Assembly: GCA_016934335.1 (NCBI GenBank)
Contig: JAFGTC010000074.1
Span: forward strand, 1 to 35,153
DNA length: 35,153 bases
From: Candidatus Omnitrophota bacterium
GTDB lineage: Bacteria > Hinthialibacterota > Hinthialibacteria > Hinthialibacterales > Hinthialibacteraceae
Direction of reading: 5' to 3'
This document shows positions 18,115 through 26,457 of this stretch, piece after piece. Every line of letters starts with the position of its first letter. Within the stretch, counting starts at the first letter, position 1. A model generated the notes under the pieces. It was not told the DNA's origin. It saw only the letters and a program-made list of their open reading frames with translations, and made no database searches. The position numbers and the translations under genes were made by a program.

Positions 18115-21100
18115 TTACTCGGTTATGATCGCAACGGGGCCGAGCAATCCGGAGGGCAATAATTTCCACTCCGGTTTGATTGTAATATTCGTTTGCGTAT
18201 ATTTTTCTTCATCCGGCAAATCCCGGTCGCCCACAAGACGATTGCGCCAGGTATTGATGATAGTAATTTCCAAGTGATTCTCGCCTTTTTCGAGAAAATC
18301 CGTGATCTCAACGCGAAAGGGAGGCGTCCAGACAATCCCTGCATTTCTTCCATTGAGACGGACGGCCGCGATTCCAACATCTTTCACTTCGCCCAAATCC
18401 AACCAAAGGCGTTTGGATGAATCAAGATGATCAACGAAGTCAAATTTTTTCTCATAGACGGCTTTCCCCGAATAGAACTTGATCCCGGGATCGGAATGAT
18501 CCGTCCAACTTATCAATGAATCAAACTGAACGGATGAAGGCCCTCCCCATTCAGGATCAAACGCAACTCGCCAAGGACTTTCGATGGTTTGGACTACGTT
18601 TAAATCGAGAAAATTCTGTTTCCCTTGTTTTGACGAATCGGGAGAAATGGGATTTCGAAAGACGATAAACCAGGCGCCATAGGGGGTGAATCGCAACGGG
18701 ATTTCGGTTAGACCATTTTTCTGCGTGAACACAGTCAGATCCCGGATGTCGCCTGTAATGGGATCCCACAATTCGGGTTGACGGTTTTGGATGCGGAGCG
18801 AGCAGAGTTCTTCGCGAGACTTTTCTGTTTGATTGCAGACGAAATAAATATCGGATTGATCGATTTTATAATGAATATAATCGAAGTCGGCGCTTCGCGT
18901 TGAATCGGCGAGCATAAAATCGGGATTCACGCCGGATTCCAACAGAATTTGGCGAGTCGCTTTCCCCCAGATCAGGGATCCCTTCCCGATTTTCCTGCGT
19001 CCCGCCGGTTCAGGATTTTCTCCCCATAATCGGGCCGCCGACTCATGGAATTGCTGCTGGCCGGCTTCTCCACCCACTAAGCTGACGAGTCGATCGGGTT
19101 TAAGGCCAACGATCACAGCGCCTTGCTGGAGCAATTGTTCGATTTTCTCCAGCGCAGCAAGAGAGAGCGCCTTATGATCGGGCAGCACGAGCAATCGATA
19201 ACGAACGCCCCCCGGGACGACGATGCATTCATTCTCCACCTTCAGTCGAAGTAAAATTTCTTCATTGACGACGTCGTAATCATAGCCGGGAAGAACTTGA
19301 GCAGGATCGTCTTCCTTAAGCCGGACCAGATTGGGGACATGATCGCCGTAATAATAAAGTACGTCTGCGATGAACGATCCTTGCTGAAAGAGAAATTGGC
19401 ATCGATTCAGATAGGAGATGAAGGCGTCGGAATAATCCCACCATGTTACTTGGGGATTGATATGAGTTCCCGCAAAATATTCCTGCCCTGGAATCCCCAT
19501 TTCTTTGGGGGAGCAGGTAAACGTATGGAAGAAGACCATGTTTAAGCCCGAGCAGAATTCATGATCGGCGCTGGGTTTTTGGGATTTCCATAAAACATCG
19601 TCCCAATGAGGGCCAATGGATGTAAACGATTCCGCTCCGACATATCGCTTCCCGTAGATATGAGCGGCGGAAGAGGATTGTTTGATAAAGAAGCGGTTTT
19701 CCGGTTTTGGACGATGGGGCGATGGAACCCAAAACTCGCCCATGACGATATCGTTTTTCCCTAAATTTTTGAGCGCATCAAAGGGGCCGGCGTGAGGCCC
19801 GCCCGATTCAGGCTGAATTTCCAAGTTATGTTGATGCGCCAAATCGGCGAAATGCCGGTAATGGTTGTCAGCGACGCAATCGGCGAGCGTCTTGCGAAAA
19901 TCGGCGAGAAAACGGTTGCAAACGTCGCGATTCTCGACAATCTTGCCGGCGAAGATCGGCAGATAGGGAATGGGATCATATCCGCGATATTTCTTGAATT
20001 CCTCTTCGAATCGATCCGTCCAATTCATTCCCCCGCATTCCCAACTATCGGTTTCCAACTGTTTCAAAACATCGCCCGCCAGCGATCCCGCTTCTTCGAT
20101 CAGCGGCGCCGCCACCTCATCCCAATAGCGCTGCAGAGCCTCCTTGCGCAAATAATCAATGACAAGGCCATGCCAATCGGCGCTGTAAGTTGAAACATGC
20201 GCGCTGGTCAACGTATATCCAAAACGGAGAATGATCCATTCGCCCGCAGGCGCCGACCAGGTTAGAACGCCGTCCGATGCTGCGCAATCCGTGATATTTC
20301 TGATATGATCCAATTTGGCGTCTTCCTCGCCGGGGGAGGCGGGCAGATCATTCAACAAAAAACGGCAATCCGGCGCCGAACCGCCAAGTTCTCGATACAT
20401 GGATTTCAATTGCAGGTTCTGAATGGACGCCTGTTTTGCCTTCGGAATAATCCAAGATCCTTGTTGACCGCGCAAAGAGAGTTCAGCGATTTGCACGTTT
20501 CGGGGCGCATCGGGATATCGAGAGTCATAGGCGTCCTCGACAAGAATCCGATAGGATGCCGCTGTGACCGGCGGCCAATCAACTTGGCATTCTTGACCAT
20601 CTTCCACGCTAAATTTCCGGATGGTTGTGTAGACGACGCGATCATTTGAATATTGGATTTGACACTGCTTCGGGCCGTATCCTTTTCTTCCTAAAATGCG
20701 GCATCCGGATATCGTTTTCTTCTCGGGGAAAACCAACTCAATCCATTCCGGATTGGAGGCAGAGGGCCCTTTTCCTTGGCCGCGTCCCGAACTCACCCAG
20801 TAGGTATCGACATTCCCGTCTATCGCGTTCTCTTTGGGAAATTCCTGCTGGAATGAGCTGGCTATAATTTCATAATCGAGTTCGGATTTTTCCTGCGGCT
20901 TCTTTGGATACGCCAAAATGCAGATGTCTCGATAAAAATCTCCCCGAATCTGAGGGAGAGGCAATTTTTGATTCAACTCAGCCGGCCCCTCCACATGCAT
21001 CTCGGAAAAGGTCAATTGTTTGGCGGCAAACTCCGGCGTGACATTCGGGCCGCCCAGATTCCATCCGCTTTGAATGGAAAGCCCCATTTCCAAGCCCAGC

Positions 21101-21447
21101 CGCTGCGCTTCCTGAAGCGCATGCTTATAGAGTTCCCGCCACGCCGGACTGGCGTAAGTCGGCCCAGGCGGCACTTGGCGATTGCCCCGCTGATCGGCCC
21201 CGCCCGCGTCAAAAATCATCGCGCCGCTGAATCCTTTGGCTTTCATCTGCTCCAAATCGCGAGTGATCGCTTCTTTAGTAACATTGCTATTGAGCCACCA
21301 CCACCAGCAGCGAACGCCGTATTGTTGGGGAGGATCGGCGAATCCCTCCTCCAGCGACAATGAGGCGGTATGAGCCTCGAAATGCAAGAATAGTGCGCAT
21401 ACAGAAATCAAAGTCAGAAATAGAGCTGAAAATCTTTTTCGCTTCAT
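18115..21447 (-). CDS. GH106 alpha-L-rhamnosidase, secreted
   Basis: A 1110-residue exported enzyme that should release terminal L-rhamnose from polysaccharides or glycosides. Its length is typical of GH106. The signal peptide ends near residue 28. The GH106 opening follows: FADPP, the WWWW block (48-51) and TRDLEQMKAKGFSGAMIFD. At about 192-328 sits a discoidin/F5-8C-like insert (AIDGNVDTYWVSS to ELSLRG), a likely carbohydrate-binding module. Acidic residues in family positions include Glu470 (DSWECGGMNWT), Glu547 (QPESGG) and Glu571 (MGEFW); which of them are catalytic I infer from family motifs only. A galactose-binding-like sandwich closes the protein. It is divergent from the LarA-like and CE15 genes, which suggests shared control. 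GGGGA lies 8 bases before the ATG. Confidence 0.9.
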   Translation of the reverse strand: MKRKRFSALFLTLISVCALFLHFEAHTASLSLEEGFADPPQQYGVRCWWWWLNSNVTKEAITRDLEQMKAKGFSGAMIFDAGGADQRGNRQVPPGPTYASPAWRELYKHALQEAQRLGLEMGLSIQSGWNLGGPNVTPEFAAKQLTFSEMHVEGPAELNQKLPLPQIRGDFYRDICILAYPKKPQEKSELDYEIIASSFQQEFPKENAIDGNVDTYWVSSGRGQGKGPSASNPEWIELVFPEKKTISGCRILGRKGYGPKQCQIQYSNDRVVYTTIRKFSVEDGQECQVDWPPVTAASYRILVEDAYDSRYPDAPRNVQIAELSLRGQQGSWIIPKAKQASIQNLQLKSMYRELGGSAPDCRFLLNDLPASPGEEDAKLDHIRNITDCAASDGVLTWSAPAGEWIILRFGYTLTSAHVSTYSADWHGLVIDYLRKEALQRYWDEVAAPLIEEAGSLAGDVLKQLETDSWECGGMNWTDRFEEEFKKYRGYDPIPYLPIFAGKIVENRDVCNRFLADFRKTLADCVADNHYRHFADLAHQHNLEIQPESGGPHAGPFDALKNLGKNDIVMGEFWVPSPHRPKPENRFFIKQSSSAAHIYGKRYVGAESFTSIGPHWDDVLWKSQKPSADHEFCSGLNMVFFHTFTCSPKEMGIPGQEYFAGTHINPQVTWWDYSDAFISYLNRCQFLFQQGSFIADVLYYYGDHVPNLVRLKEDDPAQVLPGYDYDVVNEEILLRLKVENECIVVPGGVRYRLLVLPDHKALSLAALEKIEQLLQQGAVIVGLKPDRLVSLVGGEAGQQQFHESAARLWGENPEPAGRRKIGKGSLIWGKATRQILLESGVNPDFMLADSTRSADFDYIHYKIDQSDIYFVCNQTEKSREELCSLRIQNRQPELWDPITGDIRDLTVFTQKNGLTEIPLRFTPYGAWFIVFRNPISPDSSKQGKQNFLDLNVVQTIESPWRVAFDPEWGGPSSVQFDSLISWTDHSDPGIKFYSGKAVYEKKFDFVDHLDSSKRLWLDLGEVKDVGIAAVRLNGRNAGIVWTPPFRVEITDFLEKGENHLEITIINTWRNRLVGDRDLPDEEKYTQTNITIKPEWKLLPSGLLGPVAIITE

Positions 21448-21461
21448 AATCTTTCCCCAAA

Positions 21462-21481
21462 ATGAATCATACGCGATTCAT
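21462..21481. promoter_or_regulatory. 7-bp inverted repeat upstream of GH106: candidate operator
   Basis: ATGAATC (21462-21468) and GATTCAT (21475-21481) are perfect inverted copies around 6 bases. The site lies 15 bases from the GH106 start codon, where a bound regulator could block transcription. Confidence 0.4.
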
Positions 21482-21498
21482 GGATTGCCTGATATCGA

Positions 21499-21513
21499 TC
21501 AATCCAAGATTGA
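21499..21513. promoter_or_regulatory. 6-bp inverted repeat overlapping the -35 of the LarA-like gene
   Basis: TCAATC (21499-21504) and GATTGA (21508-21513) are inverted copies around CAA. The right arm covers most of the TTGACC hexamer at 21510-21515. It could be an operator, but the arms are short enough for chance. Confidence 0.3.
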
Positions 21514-21538
21514 CCCGGCCAGTTTGACGCTTCATAAT
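21510..21538 (+). promoter_or_regulatory. Candidate sigma70-type promoter for the LarA-like/CE15 pair
   Basis: TTGACC (21510-21515) and CATAAT (21533-21538) each match the consensus at five of six bases, with an optimal 17-base spacer. Transcription would start near 21545, about 90 bases before ATG 21637. Confidence 0.55.
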
Positions 21539-21636
21539 AAATCCGATTTCCAGGAGTGCGGCTCGACGCTCGAGCCAATTTCTCCCCATCGCTTCAAAAA
21601 ACGATAAAAACAGGAAATCGAGGTTACTCTTTTATA

Positions 21637-22908
21637 ATGACTCAAAGGATCCAATTTCCACGGGTTGCTTGGATTGAACAAACATTTCCCCGCCCTCAAT
21701 TTGATGCGACGGAATCGCATATCTACGACCTATTAAAACAGAAGATATCCTCCATTAAGGCCCTCCAGGAAAAACGAATCGCGATAACCGCCGGAAGCCG
21801 GGGAATTTCCAACATGGCCTTGATCGTAAAAACGCTTGTACGCGTTGTTCGCGATCTGGGCGGCCATCCTTTTATTATTCCCGCCATGGGATCCCACGGC
21901 GGCGGAACGCCGGAAGGGCAGCTGCATGTTCTCGCCGATTACGACATCACGCCGGAGAAGATGGATGCGCCAATTCTCGCTTCGCTCGACACGGTTCACA
22001 TCGGCGACACCGAGGATAACACGCCAGTTTACGTAGCCAAAGCCGCGTGGGAATCCGACGGGATCATCGCCGTCAACCGGATCAAACCGCATACGGATTT
22101 CATCGGTGAAATCGAAAGCGGCCTCATGAAGATCATTACGGTCGGTTTGGGAAAGGTGGACGGCGCCCAGACGTTCCACAGCCGCACCGCCGATTTCGCC
22201 TACGATCATCTGGTTCAAACCATCGCACGTAAAACGATCGCCAGCGGCAAGATCCTTTGCGGAATCGCTTTGATGGAAAACGCCTATCACGAAACCGCCT
22301 CCATGGAAATCATCCCGCCCAATCAAATTCAAACCCGGGAAAAAGAGTTATTGATTCAAGCCAAAAATTTAATGCCTTCGCTTCCCGTCGATAAAGCGGA
22401 TGTTTTGATTATCGAACAAATCGGAAAAGACATCAGCGGCGTCGGCATGGATCCGAACATTACAGGAAGACGATACCGCATCAACACGCATTGGCAGGAC
22501 AAGCCGGATATTACGCGCATTGTCGTCATGGATATTACGCCGAAATCCATGGGCAACGCCGTGGGAATCGGCCTGGCGGATTTCTGCAGCCGGAAAGTCG
22601 TCAAAAAGATGGATAAGCGCGTAACGTATCTCAACGCCGTGACGTCGCGCAATACGATCTGCTCCAACATCCCGCTCCATTTCGAAACAGACAAGGAAAT
22701 GCTGGAGCAAACCTTGATTTCTCTCGGCTATATCCCGACCGAAAAAATTCGTCTTCTTAGGATTCGCGATACGCTTCATTTGACTCGCATTGAAGTCTCG
22801 GAAGCCCTCCTTCCCGAACTTAAAAAGCGGCCGAACATTTCAACGATTTCCGAATTGCACGATTTGGAATTCGACGGCGATGACAATTTAAGGCCGCTTC
22901 CTGTATGA
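21637..22908 (+). CDS. LarA-like nickel-pincer isomerase family protein
   Basis: A 423-residue cytoplasmic protein of the lactate racemase (LarA) superfamily. These enzymes use a nickel-pincer nucleotide to racemise or epimerise alpha-hydroxy acids. The frame is open from a GTG at 21556, but homology and a normal N-terminus begin at ATG 21637. Family motifs are AITAGSRGISN, PAMGSHGGGTPEGQ (His87), NRIKPHTDF (His152), SGLMKIITVGLGK (Lys165) and FHSRT (His181). His87, His152 and Lys165 fit the residues that LarA uses for catalysis and cofactor attachment. No cofactor genes (larB, larC, larE) are in the window. It lies 30 bases before the esterase gene and divergent from GH106, so its substrate may be an acid from that sugar pathway. 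The substrate is not known. Confidence 0.85.
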   Translation: MTQRIQFPRVAWIEQTFPRPQFDATESHIYDLLKQKISSIKALQEKRIAITAGSRGISNMALIVKTLVRVVRDLGGHPFIIPAMGSHGGGTPEGQLHVLADYDITPEKMDAPILASLDTVHIGDTEDNTPVYVAKAAWESDGIIAVNRIKPHTDFIGEIESGLMKIITVGLGKVDGAQTFHSRTADFAYDHLVQTIARKTIASGKILCGIALMENAYHETASMEIIPPNQIQTREKELLIQAKNLMPSLPVDKADVLIIEQIGKDISGVGMDPNITGRRYRINTHWQDKPDITRIVVMDITPKSMGNAVGIGLADFCSRKVVKKMDKRVTYLNAVTSRNTICSNIPLHFETDKEMLEQTLISLGYIPTEKIRLLRIRDTLHLTRIEVSEALLPELKKRPNISTISELHDLEFDGDDNLRPLPV

Positions 22909-22938
22909 TCGAAAAAAATACTTGTAAGGAGAACATCC

Positions 22939-24219
22939 ATGAGAACTTTGACTTTTCTTCTGACCGTGTTTTTCTGCGCCGCCTTTTTATCGTTGAATAC
23001 GCCGGCGTCTTCCGAGGAGATTTTTCCCGCACCGTCTGATTTACCGTCTATCGCCGAACTTCCCGATCCGTTCACGATGTTCGACGGGACGCCGGTCAAA
23101 ACTCCAGAGCAATGGTATGAACAGCGCCGCCCGGAACTCAAAAAATTGTTCCAATACTACATGTACGGCTTCATGCCCGACGCTCCCGTGATTCATGCCA
23201 AGACGACGAAAACAGACGCGGATGTATTCGGCGGAAAAGCGACTTTGAAAGAAATAGAGATTCGCTTTCCCGCCCTGCCGGAAAACGAATCGAAAATCCA
23301 TCTGGCTCTTTTTGTACCCAACCAAAACCAAGGTCCTTATCCTGTTTTTCTCGGGCTGAACAGTCATGGAAATCAGACCGTCGTAGATTATCCCGGCGTC
23401 ACATTTAATTCCGACGTTTATATTCGCGAGAGTAATCAAGGGAAAGGCGTCAACGAACGGGGCGCCTTGAAAGATTTTTGGTGCGTCGAAAACAAGATTG
23501 ACCGCGGCTACGCTTTCGCTGTTTACTATCAAGGTGAAATGGATCCCGATTTCGACGATTTCACAAATGGGATACATCCTTTTTACCAAAACCTTCCCTA
23601 CCCCAAAGACGCTCAATGGGCGACTATTTCCGCCTGGGCCTGGGGGCTGCATCGCTGCATCGATTATCTTGTCACAGACGGAGACATCGACAACGACCGC
23701 ATCTGCTTGATCGGCCATTCCCGTCGAGGCAAGACGGTGCTGCTGGCGGCGGCGCTGGATGAGCGCGTCGCATTGCTCGTTCCTCACCAATCCGGAACCG
23801 GCGGCTGCGCATTAAGCCGCAACAACGACCAGGAAACCGTAGAGCGAATCAACCGCGTCTTTCCTCATTGGTTTGACGGCAATTTCAAAAAATTTAACGA
23901 CAACGAAGATAAACTGCCATTCGATCAGCATCTCTTGGTCTCCCTTGTCGCGCCTCGCGCTTTGCTCGATACGGCGGGCCTGCAGGATGCTTGGGCCAAT
24001 TACGAAAGCGCTTTGCGAAATCTAAAGGCGGCGGATAAGGTATATAAATTCCTGGGAACGGAAGGCATGGTCGGCGAGGGCGTGATATCCGGCGAAGCCC
24101 CCATTAATAAAGAAACGGTAGGAAATCTTCTCCAATATCGCCGGGACACGAGACATACATTAAATATAGGATATTGGAATCGCATTTTAGATTACGCCGA
24201 CGCGTGTTTAGATAAATAA
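22939..24219 (+). CDS. CE15-like (glucuronoyl) esterase, secreted
   Basis: A 426-residue exported alpha/beta-hydrolase with a signal peptide to about residue 25 and AAGGAG 8 bases before the ATG. The nucleophile elbow is GHSRRGK (Ser261), followed by LDERVALLVPHQSGTGG, and the His is in LPFDQHLLVSLVAPR (His331). This arrangement matches carbohydrate esterase family 15, whose members cut ester bonds between 4-O-methyl-glucuronic acid and lignin alcohols or related uronate esters. The N-terminal part (WYEQRRPELKKLFQYYMYG) also fits that family. The third catalytic residue I cannot place with certainty. It shares a likely transcript with the LarA-like gene and faces the GH106 gene, so it probably helps strip side groups from a uronate-containing polysaccharide. 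Confidence 0.85.
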   Translation: MRTLTFLLTVFFCAAFLSLNTPASSEEIFPAPSDLPSIAELPDPFTMFDGTPVKTPEQWYEQRRPELKKLFQYYMYGFMPDAPVIHAKTTKTDADVFGGKATLKEIEIRFPALPENESKIHLALFVPNQNQGPYPVFLGLNSHGNQTVVDYPGVTFNSDVYIRESNQGKGVNERGALKDFWCVENKIDRGYAFAVYYQGEMDPDFDDFTNGIHPFYQNLPYPKDAQWATISAWAWGLHRCIDYLVTDGDIDNDRICLIGHSRRGKTVLLAAALDERVALLVPHQSGTGGCALSRNNDQETVERINRVFPHWFDGNFKKFNDNEDKLPFDQHLLVSLVAPRALLDTAGLQDAWANYESALRNLKAADKVYKFLGTEGMVGEGVISGEAPINKETVGNLLQYRRDTRHTLNIGYWNRILDYADACLDK

Positions 24220-24499
24220 ACAGCCGTCTACGCTGCGAAAATTTCATTGGATGGATGTCGCCTGCGTTATCAAGGACTTTGATTCAATGCATCTTGCCCC
24301 AAGGTCGATTTGAGGCCATGATGGCAGTTTGAGTCTATGATAAGTGATTCAGGTGAAAGAAAATCCTTTAAATTGTATAAAAATACAAACCCTATTATTC
24401 CAAAACATTATTTATTTCAATTTTTGGGATGATCTCCCTAAAAACGGCAAGACCGCATAGAGGAAAATTCTGCGCCATCAATCTGCTAGGAGAAATGCA
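24220..24499. other. Intergenic region without a gene
   Basis: These 280 bases between the CE15-like and ACT genes hold no credible ORF. There is a small inverted repeat TTGTAT-AAAA-ATACAA (24373-24388) in an AT-rich stretch, which could mark a promoter area, but I find no good -35/-10 pair. I see no recognised riboswitch. The Shine-Dalgarno AGGAG at 24488-24492 serves the next gene. Confidence 0.6.
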
Positions 24500-25087
24500 G
24501 TGACAGACGACCTGACGCGATGCGTGATTTCCGTGCTAGCGCCGGACAGCATCGGGATAATCAAGCGAATCACTTCCGCGATAACAGACCTGGGCGGAGA
24601 CATCGACGGCATGAGCCAAACGGTCATTCATGGATATTTCACAGTCATTTTGACGGCGGAATTTCAAACCGTTTATACGAAAGAACAAATTCGCGACGCC
24701 ATCTTAAACAACTTCGAACCGGGCGACGCTTCCGTTATGATACGTCATTTCGAAGAAATTCCGCCTCCCTCTCAAATCCGCAAAACCGACCGCTATATTT
24801 TGACGCTGACGGGCAAGGATCGACCCGGCATCCTCAAAACCGTCACCTCCTATCTTGCGGATAATAACATCAATATCGAAGATTATTTTTTTACGATTCA
24901 GGGCGATCATGTCACCCATATCGGTGAAGTCTCCGTTCCGTCTGAAATCGACATCAAGCAGTTGCAGGGCGAGCTTCAAACGCTCGTTTCATCCATTGAT
25001 TTAGTCGCTACGCTGCAGCATGAATTTCTGTTCCGGGCGGCCAATGACATCTTTTCCATTCGACAATTATTCAAGATGAAAAAATGA
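24500..25087 (+). CDS. Double ACT-domain protein (GcvR-like)
   Basis: A 195-residue cytoplasmic protein with two ACT domains, at about 8-85 (VISVLAPDSIGIIKRITSAI) and about 97-175 (LTLTGKDRPGILKTVTSYLADNNINIED). ACT domains bind amino acids and control enzymes or transcription; GcvR, with the same layout, regulates glycine cleavage. The start is GTG at 24500, with AGGAG 7 bases upstream. The stop overlaps the ATG of the UPF0210 gene (ATGA). In Firmicutes UPF0210 is usually preceded by a single-ACT protein of about 90 residues (UPF0237), so a two-domain form here is larger than usual. Which ligand it binds is unknown. It is probably the sensory partner of the next gene product. Confidence 0.85.
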   Translation: MTDDLTRCVISVLAPDSIGIIKRITSAITDLGGDIDGMSQTVIHGYFTVILTAEFQTVYTKEQIRDAILNNFEPGDASVMIRHFEEIPPPSQIRKTDRYILTLTGKDRPGILKTVTSYLADNNINIEDYFFTIQGDHVTHIGEVSVPSEIDIKQLQGELQTLVSSIDLVATLQHEFLFRAANDIFSIRQLFKMKK

Positions 25088-26457
25088 GAAGAGTAGACGA
25101 CATCCTCAACACTGTTCGCATGCTGGAAGAAGGCAATCTCGATGTCCGCACGGTCACGATGGGCATCAACATTGACGACTGCGCTCACTCCGACATCGCC
25201 AAAGCCTCCGTCAATGTCTATAAAAAAATTCATTCGCTGGCGAAGGATCTTGTTCCCTTCTGCGATCGTCTGACGACCAAATACGGGCTTCCGATCGTCA
25301 ACAAACGTTTAGCCGTTTCGCCCGCCAGTCGACTGCTGGAGGGACATCGCCCGGAGGACGCGCTGCAAATCGCCCGGGCGCTCGATCGCGCGGCGGCCGA
25401 TTCGAACATAGACCTCATCGGCGGATACACGGCGTTGGTGCAAAAAGGAATGACCAACGGCGAAGAGATTCTGATTCATTCGCTGCCCACGGTACTGAGC
25501 CAAACCCAACGACTCTGCTCTTCCATCAACGTCGGTACAAGCCGGGCGGGGATCAATGTGGACGCCATTCGAACCGTCAGCGATATGATCCTGAAAATCG
25601 CCGAAGCGACCCGAGACAAAAACGGATTCGGCTGCGCAAAACTGGTGGTGTTTGCTAATATTCCCGAAGATAATCCTTTCATGGCCGGCGCGTTTCTGGG
25701 CGCGGGCGAAGCGTCCAGCGTGATCAACGTCGGCGTCAGCGGCCCCGGCGTAGTCAAGCGCGCCGTCGAAAGCCTGGTCAAGGATCATCCGGATGTTACG
25801 CTCGACGAAATCGCGGAAGTCGTCAAACATACAGCCTTCCGGGTTACTCGAACCGGCGAATTGATCGGGCGCGAAGCGGCGGCTCTATTAAACGTCAGTT
25901 TCGGCGTAGTCGATTTATCGCTCGCTCCCACGCCCAAAGTCGGAGACAGCGTCGGCGAAATTTACCAAGCGATGGGCATCCGCAAAATCGGCGCGCCGGG
26001 CACAACGGCCGCCGTGGCTCTCTTGAACGACGCCGTGAAAAAAGGCGGCATTTTCGCTTCGGCGGCGGTGGGCGGTCTTTCCGGCGCCTTCATCCCTGTA
26101 ATGGAAGATCACGCGCTTGCTGAAGCGATCAAGGAAGGAACATTGACCATCGAAAAACTGGAAGCCATGACCGCCGTCTGCTCCGTCGGATTGGACATGA
26201 TCGCTCTGCCGGGCGACGTCGAAGCCTCGACCATCAGCGGCATGATCCTGGACGAGGCGGCGATCGGCGTTTTCACCGGAAAAACCACGGCTGTGCGCGT
26301 CATTCCCGTACCCGGTAAAAAGATTGGAGATTTTGTCGATTTTGGCGGGCTCTTCGGATCCTCCTGCATCGCCAATGCGGCCTGTCCGGACGGCAACAAA
26401 TGCTTTATCGAACATGGCGGGCATATTCCCGCACCTATTAACAGTTTGAGGAATTAA
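25084..26457 (+). CDS. UPF0210 (DUF711) family protein
   Basis: A 457-residue cytoplasmic protein of the UPF0210 family, close to the usual length of about 450. Diagnostic stretches are VTMGINIDDCAH, SINVGTSRAGINVDA, FLGAGEASSVINVGVSGPG, SFGVVDLSLAPTPKVGDSVGEI and GLDMIALPGDV. Three cysteines spaced five residues apart lie near the end (CIANAACPDGNKC), next to EHGGHIP. The fold has been related to pyruvate formate-lyase, but no glycyl-radical motif (RVxGY) is seen, so radical chemistry is not expected. The function is unknown. The ATG overlaps the ACT gene stop by four bases, which ties the pair, as in other bacteria. The DUF3472 gene starts on the very next base after its stop. Confidence 0.9.
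   Translation: MRRVDDILNTVRMLEEGNLDVRTVTMGINIDDCAHSDIAKASVNVYKKIHSLAKDLVPFCDRLTTKYGLPIVNKRLAVSPASRLLEGHRPEDALQIARALDRAAADSNIDLIGGYTALVQKGMTNGEEILIHSLPTVLSQTQRLCSSINVGTSRAGINVDAIRTVSDMILKIAEATRDKNGFGCAKLVVFANIPEDNPFMAGAFLGAGEASSVINVGVSGPGVVKRAVESLVKDHPDVTLDEIAEVVKHTAFRVTRTGELIGREAAALLNVSFGVVDLSLAPTPKVGDSVGEIYQAMGIRKIGAPGTTAAVALLNDAVKKGGIFASAAVGGLSGAFIPVMEDHALAEAIKEGTLTIEKLEAMTAVCSVGLDMIALPGDVEASTISGMILDEAAIGVFTGKTTAVRVIPVPGKKIGDFVDFGGLFGSSCIANAACPDGNKCFIEHGGHIPAPINSLRN

Noticed and set aside
17984-18169. Minus-strand 61-residue frame between GH106 and the giant gene
   Set aside because: It overlaps the GH106 end, covers the candidate promoter, and has no ribosome site or domain.
21733-22332. 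Minus-strand frame of 199 residues
   Set aside because: It is antisense to the LarA-like gene, whose family motifs are clear.
23041-23790. Minus-strand frame of 249 residues
   Set aside because: It is antisense to the CE15-like esterase, including its GHSRRGK active site. It is a by-product of codon bias.
24400-24499. Riboswitch before the ACT gene, such as a glycine type
   Set aside because: The regulator-like gene made this attractive, but I find no glycine-riboswitch or c-di-GMP-riboswitch core, only a 4-bp hairpin.
25084-26457. UPF0210 as a glycyl-radical enzyme
   Set aside because: The family is sometimes linked to pyruvate formate-lyase, but the C-terminal RVxGY radical motif is absent and no activase is adjacent.
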